Source: Candidatus Omnitrophota bacterium (lineage in GTDB: Bacteria; Omnitrophota; Gorgyraeia; Pluralincolimonadales; Pluralincolimonadaceae). Taken from it: 6,200 bases of DNA. The notes beneath the pieces are model-generated. The model saw only the letters and a list, made by a program, of their open reading frames with translations, did no database searches and had not been told where the DNA came from. The stretch is taken from positions 1 to 6,200 of the forward strand of contig JAQUSA010000063.1 in the NCBI GenBank assembly GCA_028715315.1. The letters run 5' to 3'. Position 1 is the first letter of the stretch. Each line of letters starts with the position of its first letter. Both the position numbers and the translations under genes were made by a program. Below, piece after piece: positions 1 through 6,171 of the stretch.

Positions 1-511
1 TCGAGTACCTGAACGAGCCCGTATCTATGAGTATCGCGGCATATATCGCTATCGCCTCCGGCCTCGCGGGCTTCATGCGCATCTTCCTGAAAATATCGCT
101 GACCATCTCCCCGGCAGCGGCGCTCTTACTATCCACCCAGTTTATATCCCCGAACATGCTGTTGCTCACATGGTGGTCTATGTTTATCACGGTCATGTCC
201 CCGGTGATCAGGCCGCTTACCTTGCCTGTCCTTTCGACCGTCGGGCAATCGACCACGAGTGCGCAATCAAATTCCCCGGCCTTACGCCGCTTCAAGCCGT
301 CGTAGATATTTATCGACTTGATGCCGGGCAGGAAATCGCATGAGACGGGCGGCGGGTCCTGGTCGATGATCACCGCTTTCTTCCCGGCCCTGCGCAGCAG
401 GCTTGCTATGGCAAGCTGCGACCCTATCGCGTCCGCCTCCGGGTCAACATGGGCCGTCACGAGGAAGCTCTTGTGCGCGCGTATGCCTTCCACGACTTTA
501 TTAAGGCTCAT
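1..511 (-). CDS. nrnA: NrnA-type DHH oligoribonuclease / pAp phosphatase, 3' part outside the window
   Basis: An open frame runs from ATG at 511 to the left edge, giving 170 residues that begin MSLNKVVEGIRAHKSF. Full NrnA proteins have about 310-330 residues, so the C-terminal DHHA1 RNA-binding domain with its glycine-rich motif lies beyond the window. DHH motifs are in order: HVDPEADAIGS (motif I, residues 21-31), VVDC with Asp88, DHH at 112-114, and LIDTGSFRYS with Asp163. NrnA hydrolyses nanoRNAs of 2-5 nucleotides and 3'-phosphoadenosine 5'-phosphate with Mn2+ in the cytoplasm. Motif I reads Glu-Ala-Asp (25-27) where Asp-Gly-Asp is the usual metal-binding form. The gene overlaps rbfA by 11 bases and has only a weak purine-rich leader, so translation is probably coupled. 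A truB gene next, to the left, is expected from the conserved order but not seen. The related family GdpP/YybT is unlikely, since no membrane or GGDEF part precedes the DHH domain. Confidence 0.92.
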   Translation of the reverse strand, partial: MSLNKVVEGIRAHKSFLVTAHVDPEADAIGSQLAIASLLRRAGKKAVIIDQDPPPVSCDFLPGIKSINIYDGLKRRKAGEFDCALVVDCPTVERTGKVSGLITGDMTVINIDHHVSNSMFGDINWVDSKSAAAGEMVSDIFRKMRMKPARPEAIAIYAAILIDTGSFRYS

Positions 512-863
512 TTTTGGCTTCTTTCTCTTTGTGTATCTTGTCGAATATTTCGTTGAGGTGGAGGCTGTACTCCGTCGATTCGTCCAGCCTGAAGAGCAGC
601 TCCGGGGTGAACTTCATCCTCAGCCTCTCCCCTAGCATCTTCCTTATGAAACCCGTCGCAGAGTTCAGCCCTTTCGCGGCGTATTCCTTTTCCTTCGCGC
701 CGCCCAGGGAGCTGAAATAGACCTTGGCGTTCCTCAGGTCGGGCGTCACCTCTACCCTCGTTACCGTCACAAAACCTATCCTCGGGTCCTTAATGTTCTC
801 CGCTATTATCATCGAGATATATTCCCTCATCTCGCTCGCTACCCTTTCAGGCCTTATCCCCAT
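501..863 (-). CDS. rbfA: Ribosome-binding factor A
   Basis: A 120-residue protein matching RbfA over its full length, of normal size. RbfA is a KH-fold protein that binds the immature 30S subunit near helix 44 and helix 1 of 16S rRNA, helps late processing, and supports growth at low temperature. Diagnostic segments: RPERVASEMREYIS at the N-terminus, DPRIGFVTVTRVEVTPDL (residues 26-43), AKVYFSSLG (46-54), and the region near 72-90 with RKMLGERLRMKFTPEL, followed by FRLDESTEYSLHLNEIF. A charged tail (HKEKEAKNEP) ends the protein. The gene begins 25 bases after the fusion gene and its last 11 bases overlap the nrnA start. rbfA next to nrnA is the widespread arrangement between infB and truB; here the infB position is taken by the nucleotidyltransferase fusion. 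Nothing in it looks damaged. Confidence 0.96.
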   Translation of the reverse strand: MGIRPERVASEMREYISMIIAENIKDPRIGFVTVTRVEVTPDLRNAKVYFSSLGGAKEKEYAAKGLNSATGFIRKMLGERLRMKFTPELLFRLDESTEYSLHLNEIFDKIHKEKEAKNEP

Positions 864-871
864 TTTAATAT

Positions 872-875
872 CTCC
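872..875 (-). promoter_or_regulatory. Shine-Dalgarno site of rbfA
   Basis: GGAG on the minus strand lies eight bases before the rbfA ATG at 863, inside the 25-base gap after the fusion gene. Together with the RbfA-typical MGIRPERV N-terminus it fixes the start and indicates independent ribosome loading within the same transcript. Confidence 0.7.
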
Positions 876-888
876 ATGTTGTGGTTTA

Positions 889-3555
889 TCATCCCTGCTG
901 CCTGTAATGCCTTACGGCATAATCCAGCTCCTCGGGCTTTGTTTTTATCTTGCCGTCGAGTTTTGCGTGAAGAGCCCTCTTCATCATATCCCTGAAATGG
1001 GGCCCGGGCTTTATGCCGGCCCTCTTCAGGTCCTCGCCGCGGAGGTGAAGCTTTATCTCGGAATATTTTACCATGAATGCCATTATCCTGCGCTTTACGG
1101 TCTGTGAGCCGCTCTTCGCGATGAACATAAGCAGCACCTCATGCGGATAACCTTCCAGGCAGTCGTATATCTCGCTCGGCTTCAGCTTTTCTCTCCTCGA
1201 GAGCGCGCGCTCCACCTTTTCGCATCCGCCCTTAAATGACGCGAGCATTGCGGCGTCTTCCCTGCGCAGCGCGAATTCAGCGCATATCTTCCTGACGCTC
1301 TGCGGGTCAAGCTCCTCGAGAAGGGCCGCCATATAAAGGATCCAGCGCCCTGTCACATGTTTCCTCTTTATGCCGCTCGAATCGTACCACCTGATGGTCT
1401 CGCCTACGGAACCAAAGATCGAGGCCGTGCCTCTAGTAAGCTTTAGCTTCTTATCTATGAAGCGGAGCTCGTTAAGCTCCGAGAGCCTCTTTACCGCCTT
1501 CAGCGGGTCATCTTCCGAAAGGATCGCGATCACCTCCTCGCGTATCCTATGCTTCTGCGTCCTGTCAACCATCTGCAAACCGACGGCTTTCTTTATGAGG
1601 TCTTCCGTGCGGGGCTCTATCTTGAAATCGAACCTTTGCTCGAACCTTACGGCGCGGAATATCCTCGTGGGGTCATCCACAAAACTCAGGTCGTGGAGCG
1701 CCCTTATCTTGCCCTCCCTGAGGTCCTTCCTCCCGTTAAAGGGGTCCAATAATTCCCCGAACCTCGCCTTGCCGAGGCTGAACGCCATCGCATTTATCGT
1801 GAAATCCCTCCGGTACAGGTCGTTCTCTATCGGCCCGAATTTCACGGTGGGCAGAGCCGCAGGGCGTTCATATACTTCGGTCCTCGTCATGGCGATATCT
1901 ATCTTGTATTTCCCGCCCGCCGACTTGGCCGGGGCGATACCTTTAGGGCACGGGAAGAATACGGTCCCGGTGCCGAACCTCTTATGGTATACGCAGGTCC
2001 CGCATAATTCGCTTGAAAGCCTTTTTGCGAAATCGATAGCGCTGCCTTCTATGACCAGGTCTATGTCGTAATTCTCTACGCCAAGTATCAGGTCCCGCAC
2101 GAAACCTCCGACAGCAAAGGCCTTGAAGCCCATCTCCGCCGCTATCCTTCCGGAGAACCTGAGCAGCTCGGCGACCTTGCCCGGAAAAGCCCTTTTGATC
2201 TTCGGGGTAAGGTCTACCGTAAAACGGCTCTCGTCTTCCTTTTCCCCGGATGCCGGTTCGCCGAACAGCCTTCCGTGAAAAGTGCGGAGCAGGTCGGTCC
2301 TGGTGACCAGGCCAAGGAACTTCCTATTTCCGATGACGGGGACGCATCCCACGTTCTTTTGCTGCATGATATCCTGTATCGCATATATGGAGGTGTCAGG
2401 CTTTACCGGAAAAAGCTTGCAGGACATGTATCCCTTAAGCCTCGCATGCCCGAACCCTCTCGATATGGCCTTCTCGATGTCTCTTAGGGACGCGACCCCC
2501 TCCATTGACTTCCTGCCGCGAACGGCCGCATACTCAACGCAGGCCGCGGCGATCTTCTCTCTCGCCGAGGTGACCGTCTCCTCTGTATCAAGCTGGAGCC
2601 CCTTCCCGGATATAAGGTCCTTCGCCTTGATATCCGAATGGATATGGCTCCTCAGGTGGTCGATCAACCGTGCCTTGACCCCAGCCAATCCAAGGCCCTT
2701 TATTACCGAGCCGGCCGCTGTCGGGTGCCCTCCGCCGCCGAAGTGCGAGGCTATCTTCGACACGTCTATGAACGGCAGGCTGCTCCTGGCTATGAATTGC
2801 ACCCTGTCTTTTGTCTGCACAATTATGAACGTGGCATTGAAGTTCTCCGCCTCCTCCATCTTGTGCGCCAGCAGGCTGAGGTCATCCACATATTCGTCGC
2901 TTACCGCGGACGCTATAGCGACATGTATCCCGTTGATTATATGTATCTCTGTAGATTGTATAAGGCGGGCCAGCAGGTTAAGCTCTTTATCCGTAAGTTC
3001 CCTGTTCAGGTAAGAGGAGACCGTATTCAGGTCTGCTCCCTGCGACATAAGGAAGCTCACGATATCTATATCCCGGCCCGTTGTGGTAGGAAATGTAAGG
3101 GATCCGGTATCTTCGTATATTCCGAGCGCCATTATCGTGGCTTCAAGCGGCGTGACCTTTAATCCCTGTTTTCTTATGATGTCGGCCAGTATCGTGGTTG
3201 TCGCGCCGGCCTTCTCGTAAATATCCTTATCCGCGGGTATGTCGCCCTCCGACCTCGGATGATGGTCGTACAGGTGCACCTCGACGCCCTTCCTGCCGAC
3301 AAGCTGGGCCATCCTCCCTATCCTGCCGGCCGACCTCGTCTCGACAACGACAAGCCTCTTTACATCGTCCAGCCGCGCGCCCTTCTCGTGCTCTATCCTG
3401 ACCACATCCTCGCTGAGGGACATGAATTCCCTCACGGCCCTCTCCTGCGAGCCCGGCAGGACGAGCCTCGCGCTCGGATAAAGCCTGCGCGCCGCCACCA
3501 TCGACGCTAACGCGTCGAAATCGGCGTTAGTGTGCGTTGTTATCAGGTCGGTCAA
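889..3555 (-). CDS. DHH/DHHA1-CBS-CBS-tRNA nucleotidyltransferase (CCA/A-adding or poly(A) polymerase) fusion
   Basis: An 888-residue cytoplasmic fusion. Residues 1-305 form a DHH/DHHA1 phosphoesterase: His8, Asp12 and Asp14 in motif I, DHH at 97-99, Asp149 in IYEDTGS, and GGGGHPTAAG at 273-282. Residues 311-428 form a CBS pair, the first copy degenerate. From about 477 comes a class II nucleotidyltransferase: GGFVRD (483-488), metal-binding Asp497 and Asp499, RRDFTINAMAF (582-592), and DDPTR at 627-631 in the place of the EDxxR nucleotide template. An RNA-binding tail ends with GEDLKRAGIKPGPHF. The architecture is known in Aquifex, deltaproteobacteria and others, where related proteins add CC or A to tRNA 3' ends or act as poly(A) polymerases; sequence alone does not settle which. 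The segment between motif A and the RRDF motif is not shortened, which argues against a CC-only enzyme. The start is TTG, overlapping the deacylase stop without a clear ribosome site; starting later would remove motif I. Position 72 is Glu where Asp is usual. Confidence 0.93.
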   Translation of the reverse strand: MTDLITTHTNADFDALASMVAARRLYPSARLVLPGSQERAVREFMSLSEDVVRIEHEKGARLDDVKRLVVVETRSAGRIGRMAQLVGRKGVEVHLYDHHPRSEGDIPADKDIYEKAGATTTILADIIRKQGLKVTPLEATIMALGIYEDTGSLTFPTTTGRDIDIVSFLMSQGADLNTVSSYLNRELTDKELNLLARLIQSTEIHIINGIHVAIASAVSDEYVDDLSLLAHKMEEAENFNATFIIVQTKDRVQFIARSSLPFIDVSKIASHFGGGGHPTAAGSVIKGLGLAGVKARLIDHLRSHIHSDIKAKDLISGKGLQLDTEETVTSAREKIAAACVEYAAVRGRKSMEGVASLRDIEKAISRGFGHARLKGYMSCKLFPVKPDTSIYAIQDIMQQKNVGCVPVIGNRKFLGLVTRTDLLRTFHGRLFGEPASGEKEDESRFTVDLTPKIKRAFPGKVAELLRFSGRIAAEMGFKAFAVGGFVRDLILGVENYDIDLVIEGSAIDFAKRLSSELCGTCVYHKRFGTGTVFFPCPKGIAPAKSAGGKYKIDIAMTRTEVYERPAALPTVKFGPIENDLYRRDFTINAMAFSLGKARFGELLDPFNGRKDLREGKIRALHDLSFVDDPTRIFRAVRFEQRFDFKIEPRTEDLIKKAVGLQMVDRTQKHRIREEVIAILSEDDPLKAVKRLSELNELRFIDKKLKLTRGTASIFGSVGETIRWYDSSGIKRKHVTGRWILYMAALLEELDPQSVRKICAEFALRREDAAMLASFKGGCEKVERALSRREKLKPSEIYDCLEGYPHEVLLMFIAKSGSQTVKRRIMAFMVKYSEIKLHLRGEDLKRAGIKPGPHFRDMMKRALHAKLDGKIKTKPEELDYAVRHYRQQG

Positions 3556-4148
3556 TAGAAGAGTGAAATGCCCCCGATCACTGAATTCGTATCGATGCCG
3601 CCGTTTGGTTTCTTGATGCTGAGATTCGAAATATGCCTGTAGCGGTACCCGACGTTAAGCGCGAGGTTATCCTTGATGAAGTAATATAACCCGGCACCCC
3701 CATGATCCACGAAATTCGCGTGCGAACCCTGTTTCCTCGTCTTCTCGGATATATAGATGCCGCCTGTGCCGCCTTCTATGTAGGGATAGAGCTTATCGCC
3801 CAGGGGGAACATGTACTTCAGCCCGAGGCTGCATCCCGCCTCATATTCCGAGCTCGGCTTGACCACCGGGTTGACGAAAGGCTCCACCATGAACAGCAGG
3901 GCGCCCTTCATGCTGTTCCATTTCAGCCATTTCTTGAGATTGAAACCGAACCTGCCCGCGATATATACATTATCATAGTCTTTTGGCGCGTCGTCGTACC
4001 CGACATCGGCCGTGCCCCATCCCGAATAAAAACCGGCTTCCTTGAGCGTCGCATCGCTGTTTATCGTGTCGGCGGTCTCCGCCATGGCATTCGATGACGC
4101 GATCAAAACCACCGATAATACCACGAATACCTTTAAACCCCTGAGCAT
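3552..4148 (-). CDS. PagL-like lipid A 3-O-deacylase / acyloxyacyl hydrolase family outer-membrane protein
   Basis: A 198-residue protein with a clear signal peptide (hydrophobic core about residues 6-17, likely cleavage after AMA at 23) and alternating beta-strands typical of a small outer-membrane barrel, ending in LFY with the C-terminal aromatic residue recognised by the BAM machinery. The family is shown by the last third: YIEGGTGGIYIS (123-134), then RHISNLSIKKPNGGID (171-186). In PagL of Pseudomonas the catalytic His, Ser and Glu are at relative positions 0, +2 and +14; here they are His172, Ser174 and Asp186, so the acid is shortened by one carbon. PagL removes the 3-position acyl chain of lipid A in the outer membrane, changing surface charge packing and immune recognition. 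Whether this protein is active on lipid A is inferred. It lies 17 bases after the TSUP gene, and its TGA overlaps the TTG start of the next gene. Confidence 0.82.
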   Translation of the reverse strand: MLRGLKVFVVLSVVLIASSNAMAETADTINSDATLKEAGFYSGWGTADVGYDDAPKDYDNVYIAGRFGFNLKKWLKWNSMKGALLFMVEPFVNPVVKPSSEYEAGCSLGLKYMFPLGDKLYPYIEGGTGGIYISEKTRKQGSHANFVDHGGAGLYYFIKDNLALNVGYRYRHISNLSIKKPNGGIDTNSVIGGISLFY

Positions 4149-4153
4149 CTCCG

Positions 4154-4160
4154 CTCCCCC
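4154..4160 (-). promoter_or_regulatory. Shine-Dalgarno site of the PagL-like gene
   Basis: GGGGGAG on the minus strand lies five bases before the ATG at 4148, in the 17-base gap after the TSUP stop. It supports the start that places the signal peptide at the N-terminus and argues against the in-frame upstream Met at 4295, which lies inside the TSUP gene. Confidence 0.65.
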
Positions 4161-4165
4161 TTTCC

Positions 4166-4528
4166 TTATTTTGTGAACATCATCTTCAATGACATCAGGA
4201 ACATCAATATACCAAAGAATCTCTGAAGAAACAAGTTCGGCAGGCCTATCGCCGTCCTTGCCCCCAGTAGCCCGCCTACGAGGAATCCCATGCATATGAA
4301 TATCGCCGCTTTGATGTCGACATACCCGCCCTTATAATAAACGAGCGCGGCAAGCACGCCTATCGGGGGCAGGAGCAATGCAAGCGTAGTGCCCTGGGCC
4401 TGCATCTGGGTGAACTTGAACACATAGACAAGTGCCGGCACTATTATTAGGCCTCCGCCTATGCCCACAAGCCCGCTCAATATTCCCGCCGCGAATCCTA
4501 ATATAACATAAAGGAATGCATTAGGCAT
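4166..4528 (-). CDS. Half-length TauE/SafE (TSUP) family membrane protein
   Basis: A 120-residue inner-membrane protein with about four hydrophobic helices. It carries the TSUP signature near the N-terminus: GILSGLVGIGGG followed by a VP pair (residues 15-31), then GTTLALLLPP (47-56). A GGYVDIKAA segment and a glycine-rich helix, GFLVGGLLGARTA (81-93), follow. TSUP proteins export sulfite, sulfoacetate or related organic anions, or take up sulfur compounds. They usually have about 250 residues made of two such repeats, so this is one repeat and would need to form a dimer or pair with another half; short members of this kind are known. No second half is seen in the window. A Shine-Dalgarno AGGAG overlaps the stop of the glycosidase gene and lies seven bases before this ATG. 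The adjacent ATG at 4531 is also possible and would add one Met. The substrate is unknown. Confidence 0.85.
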   Translation of the reverse strand: MPNAFLYVILGFAAGILSGLVGIGGGLIIVPALVYVFKFTQMQAQGTTLALLLPPIGVLAALVYYKGGYVDIKAAIFICMGFLVGGLLGARTAIGLPNLFLQRFFGILMFLMSLKMMFTK

Positions 4529-4535
4529 CATTAAT

Positions 4536-4540
4536 CTCCT
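4536..4540 (-). promoter_or_regulatory. Shine-Dalgarno site deciding the TSUP start
   Basis: AGGAG on the minus strand is four bases before the ATG at 4531 and seven before the ATG at 4528; the second spacing is nearer the optimum. It partly overlaps the TAA stop of the upstream glycosidase gene, so terminating ribosomes would be on the site. It argues against the longer open frame that begins at 4567 inside the glycosidase gene. Confidence 0.7.
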
Positions 4541-5841
4541 TATTTTTCCTTGTATCCGGCGGTCCATTTACTTTTGTAGAAATCATATGACTTTTTCAAC
4601 TGCCTCTTGAATATATTGTCCTTACCGTCCCCCATGGATGTCACGCCGAAATACTCCTCATGGTCGAGCCTGTCGGGGGAATCCCAGTATTTCGTCCCCG
4701 GATTATGCTCATAGGGGCTGCCGTCCATATACCACCTGTCGAGGTAATCGAATATGCATCCTCCGACGCAATTCCCGGAACTCTTCTTCGGAGCCGGGGG
4801 ATTTGCGCCGGCCCTGTTGTTCTCCATGTCCCTATAGCAGCCCTGGAGGTACTCGAGCTGCATCTCTTCGTCATCTCCCTTATTCTTATTGTAGGAGAAA
4901 ATGCCGTATTCGGTCAGGAATACGGGCCTGTCGAAATCCCTCTTGACCTGCTTCCACATCGTCCCGAAGCCCCATTTCCCCATATATGCGTTCATCCCTA
5001 TAATGTCGATATCCGGCAGGTATTCCCCGTACAGCGGAAGATGGCTACCCCTGAAACCCTCGCATATGCCGACCAGGTGGTCCGGGTCTATCCGCTTGAT
5101 CATTTTTGCGCATTCGTTCACGAGGGTCAGGTAATCCTTCATATTGGCGCCCGCGTTGCAGCGTGACCATGTCGCAATGTTGTTCTCGTTCCCAAGCAGC
5201 CACATCAGCACATAAGGCTCGTCCTTGTTGTCCTCGACCATCGCCCTTACCGACTTCTTGATATTCTCCCTCTGCGCCGGGTCCGAATAATCGCATCCCT
5301 GTTCCCAGGTCGTGCCGCTGCCTACGGTCCAGGACCCCATAAAATTCCCCATTATCGCGCGTATGCCGTATTTGGAATACATCTCCCTGAGCAGGGCCTT
5401 GTTCACCGGATGGTCATACTGCAGCCTGAAGCTTTCGCTCTTGCGGTATATATCCCCCAGGATGGGATTATCGGACGGGACATGGTAGATCCTGATCGTA
5501 TTGCAACCCATATCCTTCAATATCTGGAAGTCGCCAACAGGCGCCTCGCCCGCGTCCTGCTTTTCATTCCTGTTACGGTCGACCCAGACATCGTAAGCTA
5601 TATCGTTTTTGTTATTTTTGTTCTCGTCGTAATACATCCAGTCGCGCATCGTCTCATCGCCGGGAGACTCGCCGATCAGGACGGGGCTGAAGACGACCCC
5701 CTTGATATAATACGGCTTCCCGTCGACGACCAGTTCCCATCCGCCGTCGGCGTCCTTGACCGCCCTGGACTTAGCGTCTGCAGCCGACGCGTATAAGGCA
5801 ATTATGGCGGCTATCGATACTATCGCCGTCCACTTCACCAT
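4540..5841 (-). CDS. Secreted clan GH-A glycoside hydrolase-like protein (GH2/GH5/GH72-type TIM barrel)
   Basis: A 433-residue protein with a Sec signal peptide (MVKW start, hydrophobic core at about residues 5-20, likely cleavage after SAADA at 23), so probably periplasmic or exported; no lipobox cysteine is seen. The rest resembles the (beta/alpha)8 catalytic domain of clan GH-A. A GKPYYIKGVVFSP strand opens the barrel and is followed by MGCNTIRIYH (residues 111-120). LLGNEN gives the expected acid/base Glu219 after Asn218, and FLTEYG gives the expected nucleophile Glu311 on a late strand. Residues 72-99, between the first and second barrel strands, hold two calcium-loop-like motifs. Eight cysteines lie in the mature part (113, 183, 228, 244, 260, 335, 358, 362), so disulfides are possible. 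The family fits GH2 TIM-barrel or GH72-like transglycosylases; the substrate cannot be read from sequence. The frame is open further upstream, but those 33 residues overlap the DUF486 gene and would bury the signal peptide. The chosen ATG lacks a strong ribosome site and probably depends on coupling. Confidence 0.8.
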   Translation of the reverse strand: MVKWTAIVSIAAIIALYASAADAKSRAVKDADGGWELVVDGKPYYIKGVVFSPVLIGESPGDETMRDWMYYDENKNNKNDIAYDVWVDRNRNEKQDAGEAPVGDFQILKDMGCNTIRIYHVPSDNPILGDIYRKSESFRLQYDHPVNKALLREMYSKYGIRAIMGNFMGSWTVGSGTTWEQGCDYSDPAQRENIKKSVRAMVEDNKDEPYVLMWLLGNENNIATWSRCNAGANMKDYLTLVNECAKMIKRIDPDHLVGICEGFRGSHLPLYGEYLPDIDIIGMNAYMGKWGFGTMWKQVKRDFDRPVFLTEYGIFSYNKNKGDDEEMQLEYLQGCYRDMENNRAGANPPAPKKSSGNCVGGCIFDYLDRWYMDGSPYEHNPGTKYWDSPDRLDHEEYFGVTSMGDGKDNIFKRQLKKSYDFYKSKWTAGYKEK

Positions 5842-6164
5842 TTTTTGAATATGAAGAATACCGCCCCGACCATGAACATGAATCCAACGAGATAATTCCA
5901 TTTTAATCCTTCCTTCAGGTATAGGACCGAGAATACGCAAAAGACGGCCAGGGTTATGACTTCCTGCAGAGTCTTAAGCTGTGCGGTCGAGTACTGGTAG
6001 CTGCCCATCCTGTTCGCGGGCACCTGGAAGCAGTACTCAACGAATGCGATAAGCCAGCTTATCAATATCGCCAGGGTTATGGGCGAATTCCTGAACTTCA
6101 GGTGGCCGTACCACGCGAAGGTCATGAGTATGTTGGAGATGGTCAATAAAACGATGGTGCGCAT
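5835..6164 (-). CDS. DMT-family (DUF486) small integral membrane protein
   Basis: A 109-residue, very hydrophobic protein with about four predicted transmembrane helices (roughly residues 2-20, 28-47, 66-85 and 88-107). It matches the DUF486 family, related to small drug/metabolite transporters, along its whole length: FAWYGHLKF near residues 17-25, EYCFQVPANR near 43-52, a QLKTLQEV segment, and a YLKEGLKWNYLVGF segment before the last helix. The length is normal for the family. Members sit in the inner membrane; their substrate is not established and nothing here reveals one. The ATG start is supported by an AAGGA Shine-Dalgarno seven bases upstream and by agreement with the family N-terminus. 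The stop lies inside the start region of the glycosidase gene (ATGGTGA, seven-base overlap), suggesting translational coupling. It is the first gene of the visible run; its promoter probably lies at or beyond the right edge. Family identity is confident, function is not. Confidence 0.92.
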   Translation of the reverse strand: MRTIVLLTISNILMTFAWYGHLKFRNSPITLAILISWLIAFVEYCFQVPANRMGSYQYSTAQLKTLQEVITLAVFCVFSVLYLKEGLKWNYLVGFMFMVGAVFFIFKKW

Positions 6165-6171
6165 TGCCTTT

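Noticed and set aside
2032..2064. Possible frameshift or break within the 888-codon fusion
   Set aside because: The frame is open throughout and domain order, including the linker from the CBS pair into the nucleotidyltransferase head, is continuous, matching a known architecture.
1370..2071. Plus-strand open frame of 233 codons
   Set aside because: It is antisense to the nucleotidyltransferase head, whose conserved motifs prove the minus strand is the coding one.
2282..3013. Long plus-strand open frame of 243 codons
   Set aside because: It lies wholly antisense to the DHH and CBS parts of the fusion gene, shows no recognisable domain, and its composition is that of a reverse-complement shadow.
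4149..4295. N-terminal extension of the PagL-like protein by 49 residues
   Set aside because: It lies within the TSUP gene, has no signal-like character, and the downstream ATG has both a ribosome site and a proper signal peptide.
5842..5940. N-terminal extension of the glycosidase by 33 residues
   Set aside because: It overlaps the DUF486 gene and would place non-hydrophobic residues before an otherwise standard signal peptide.
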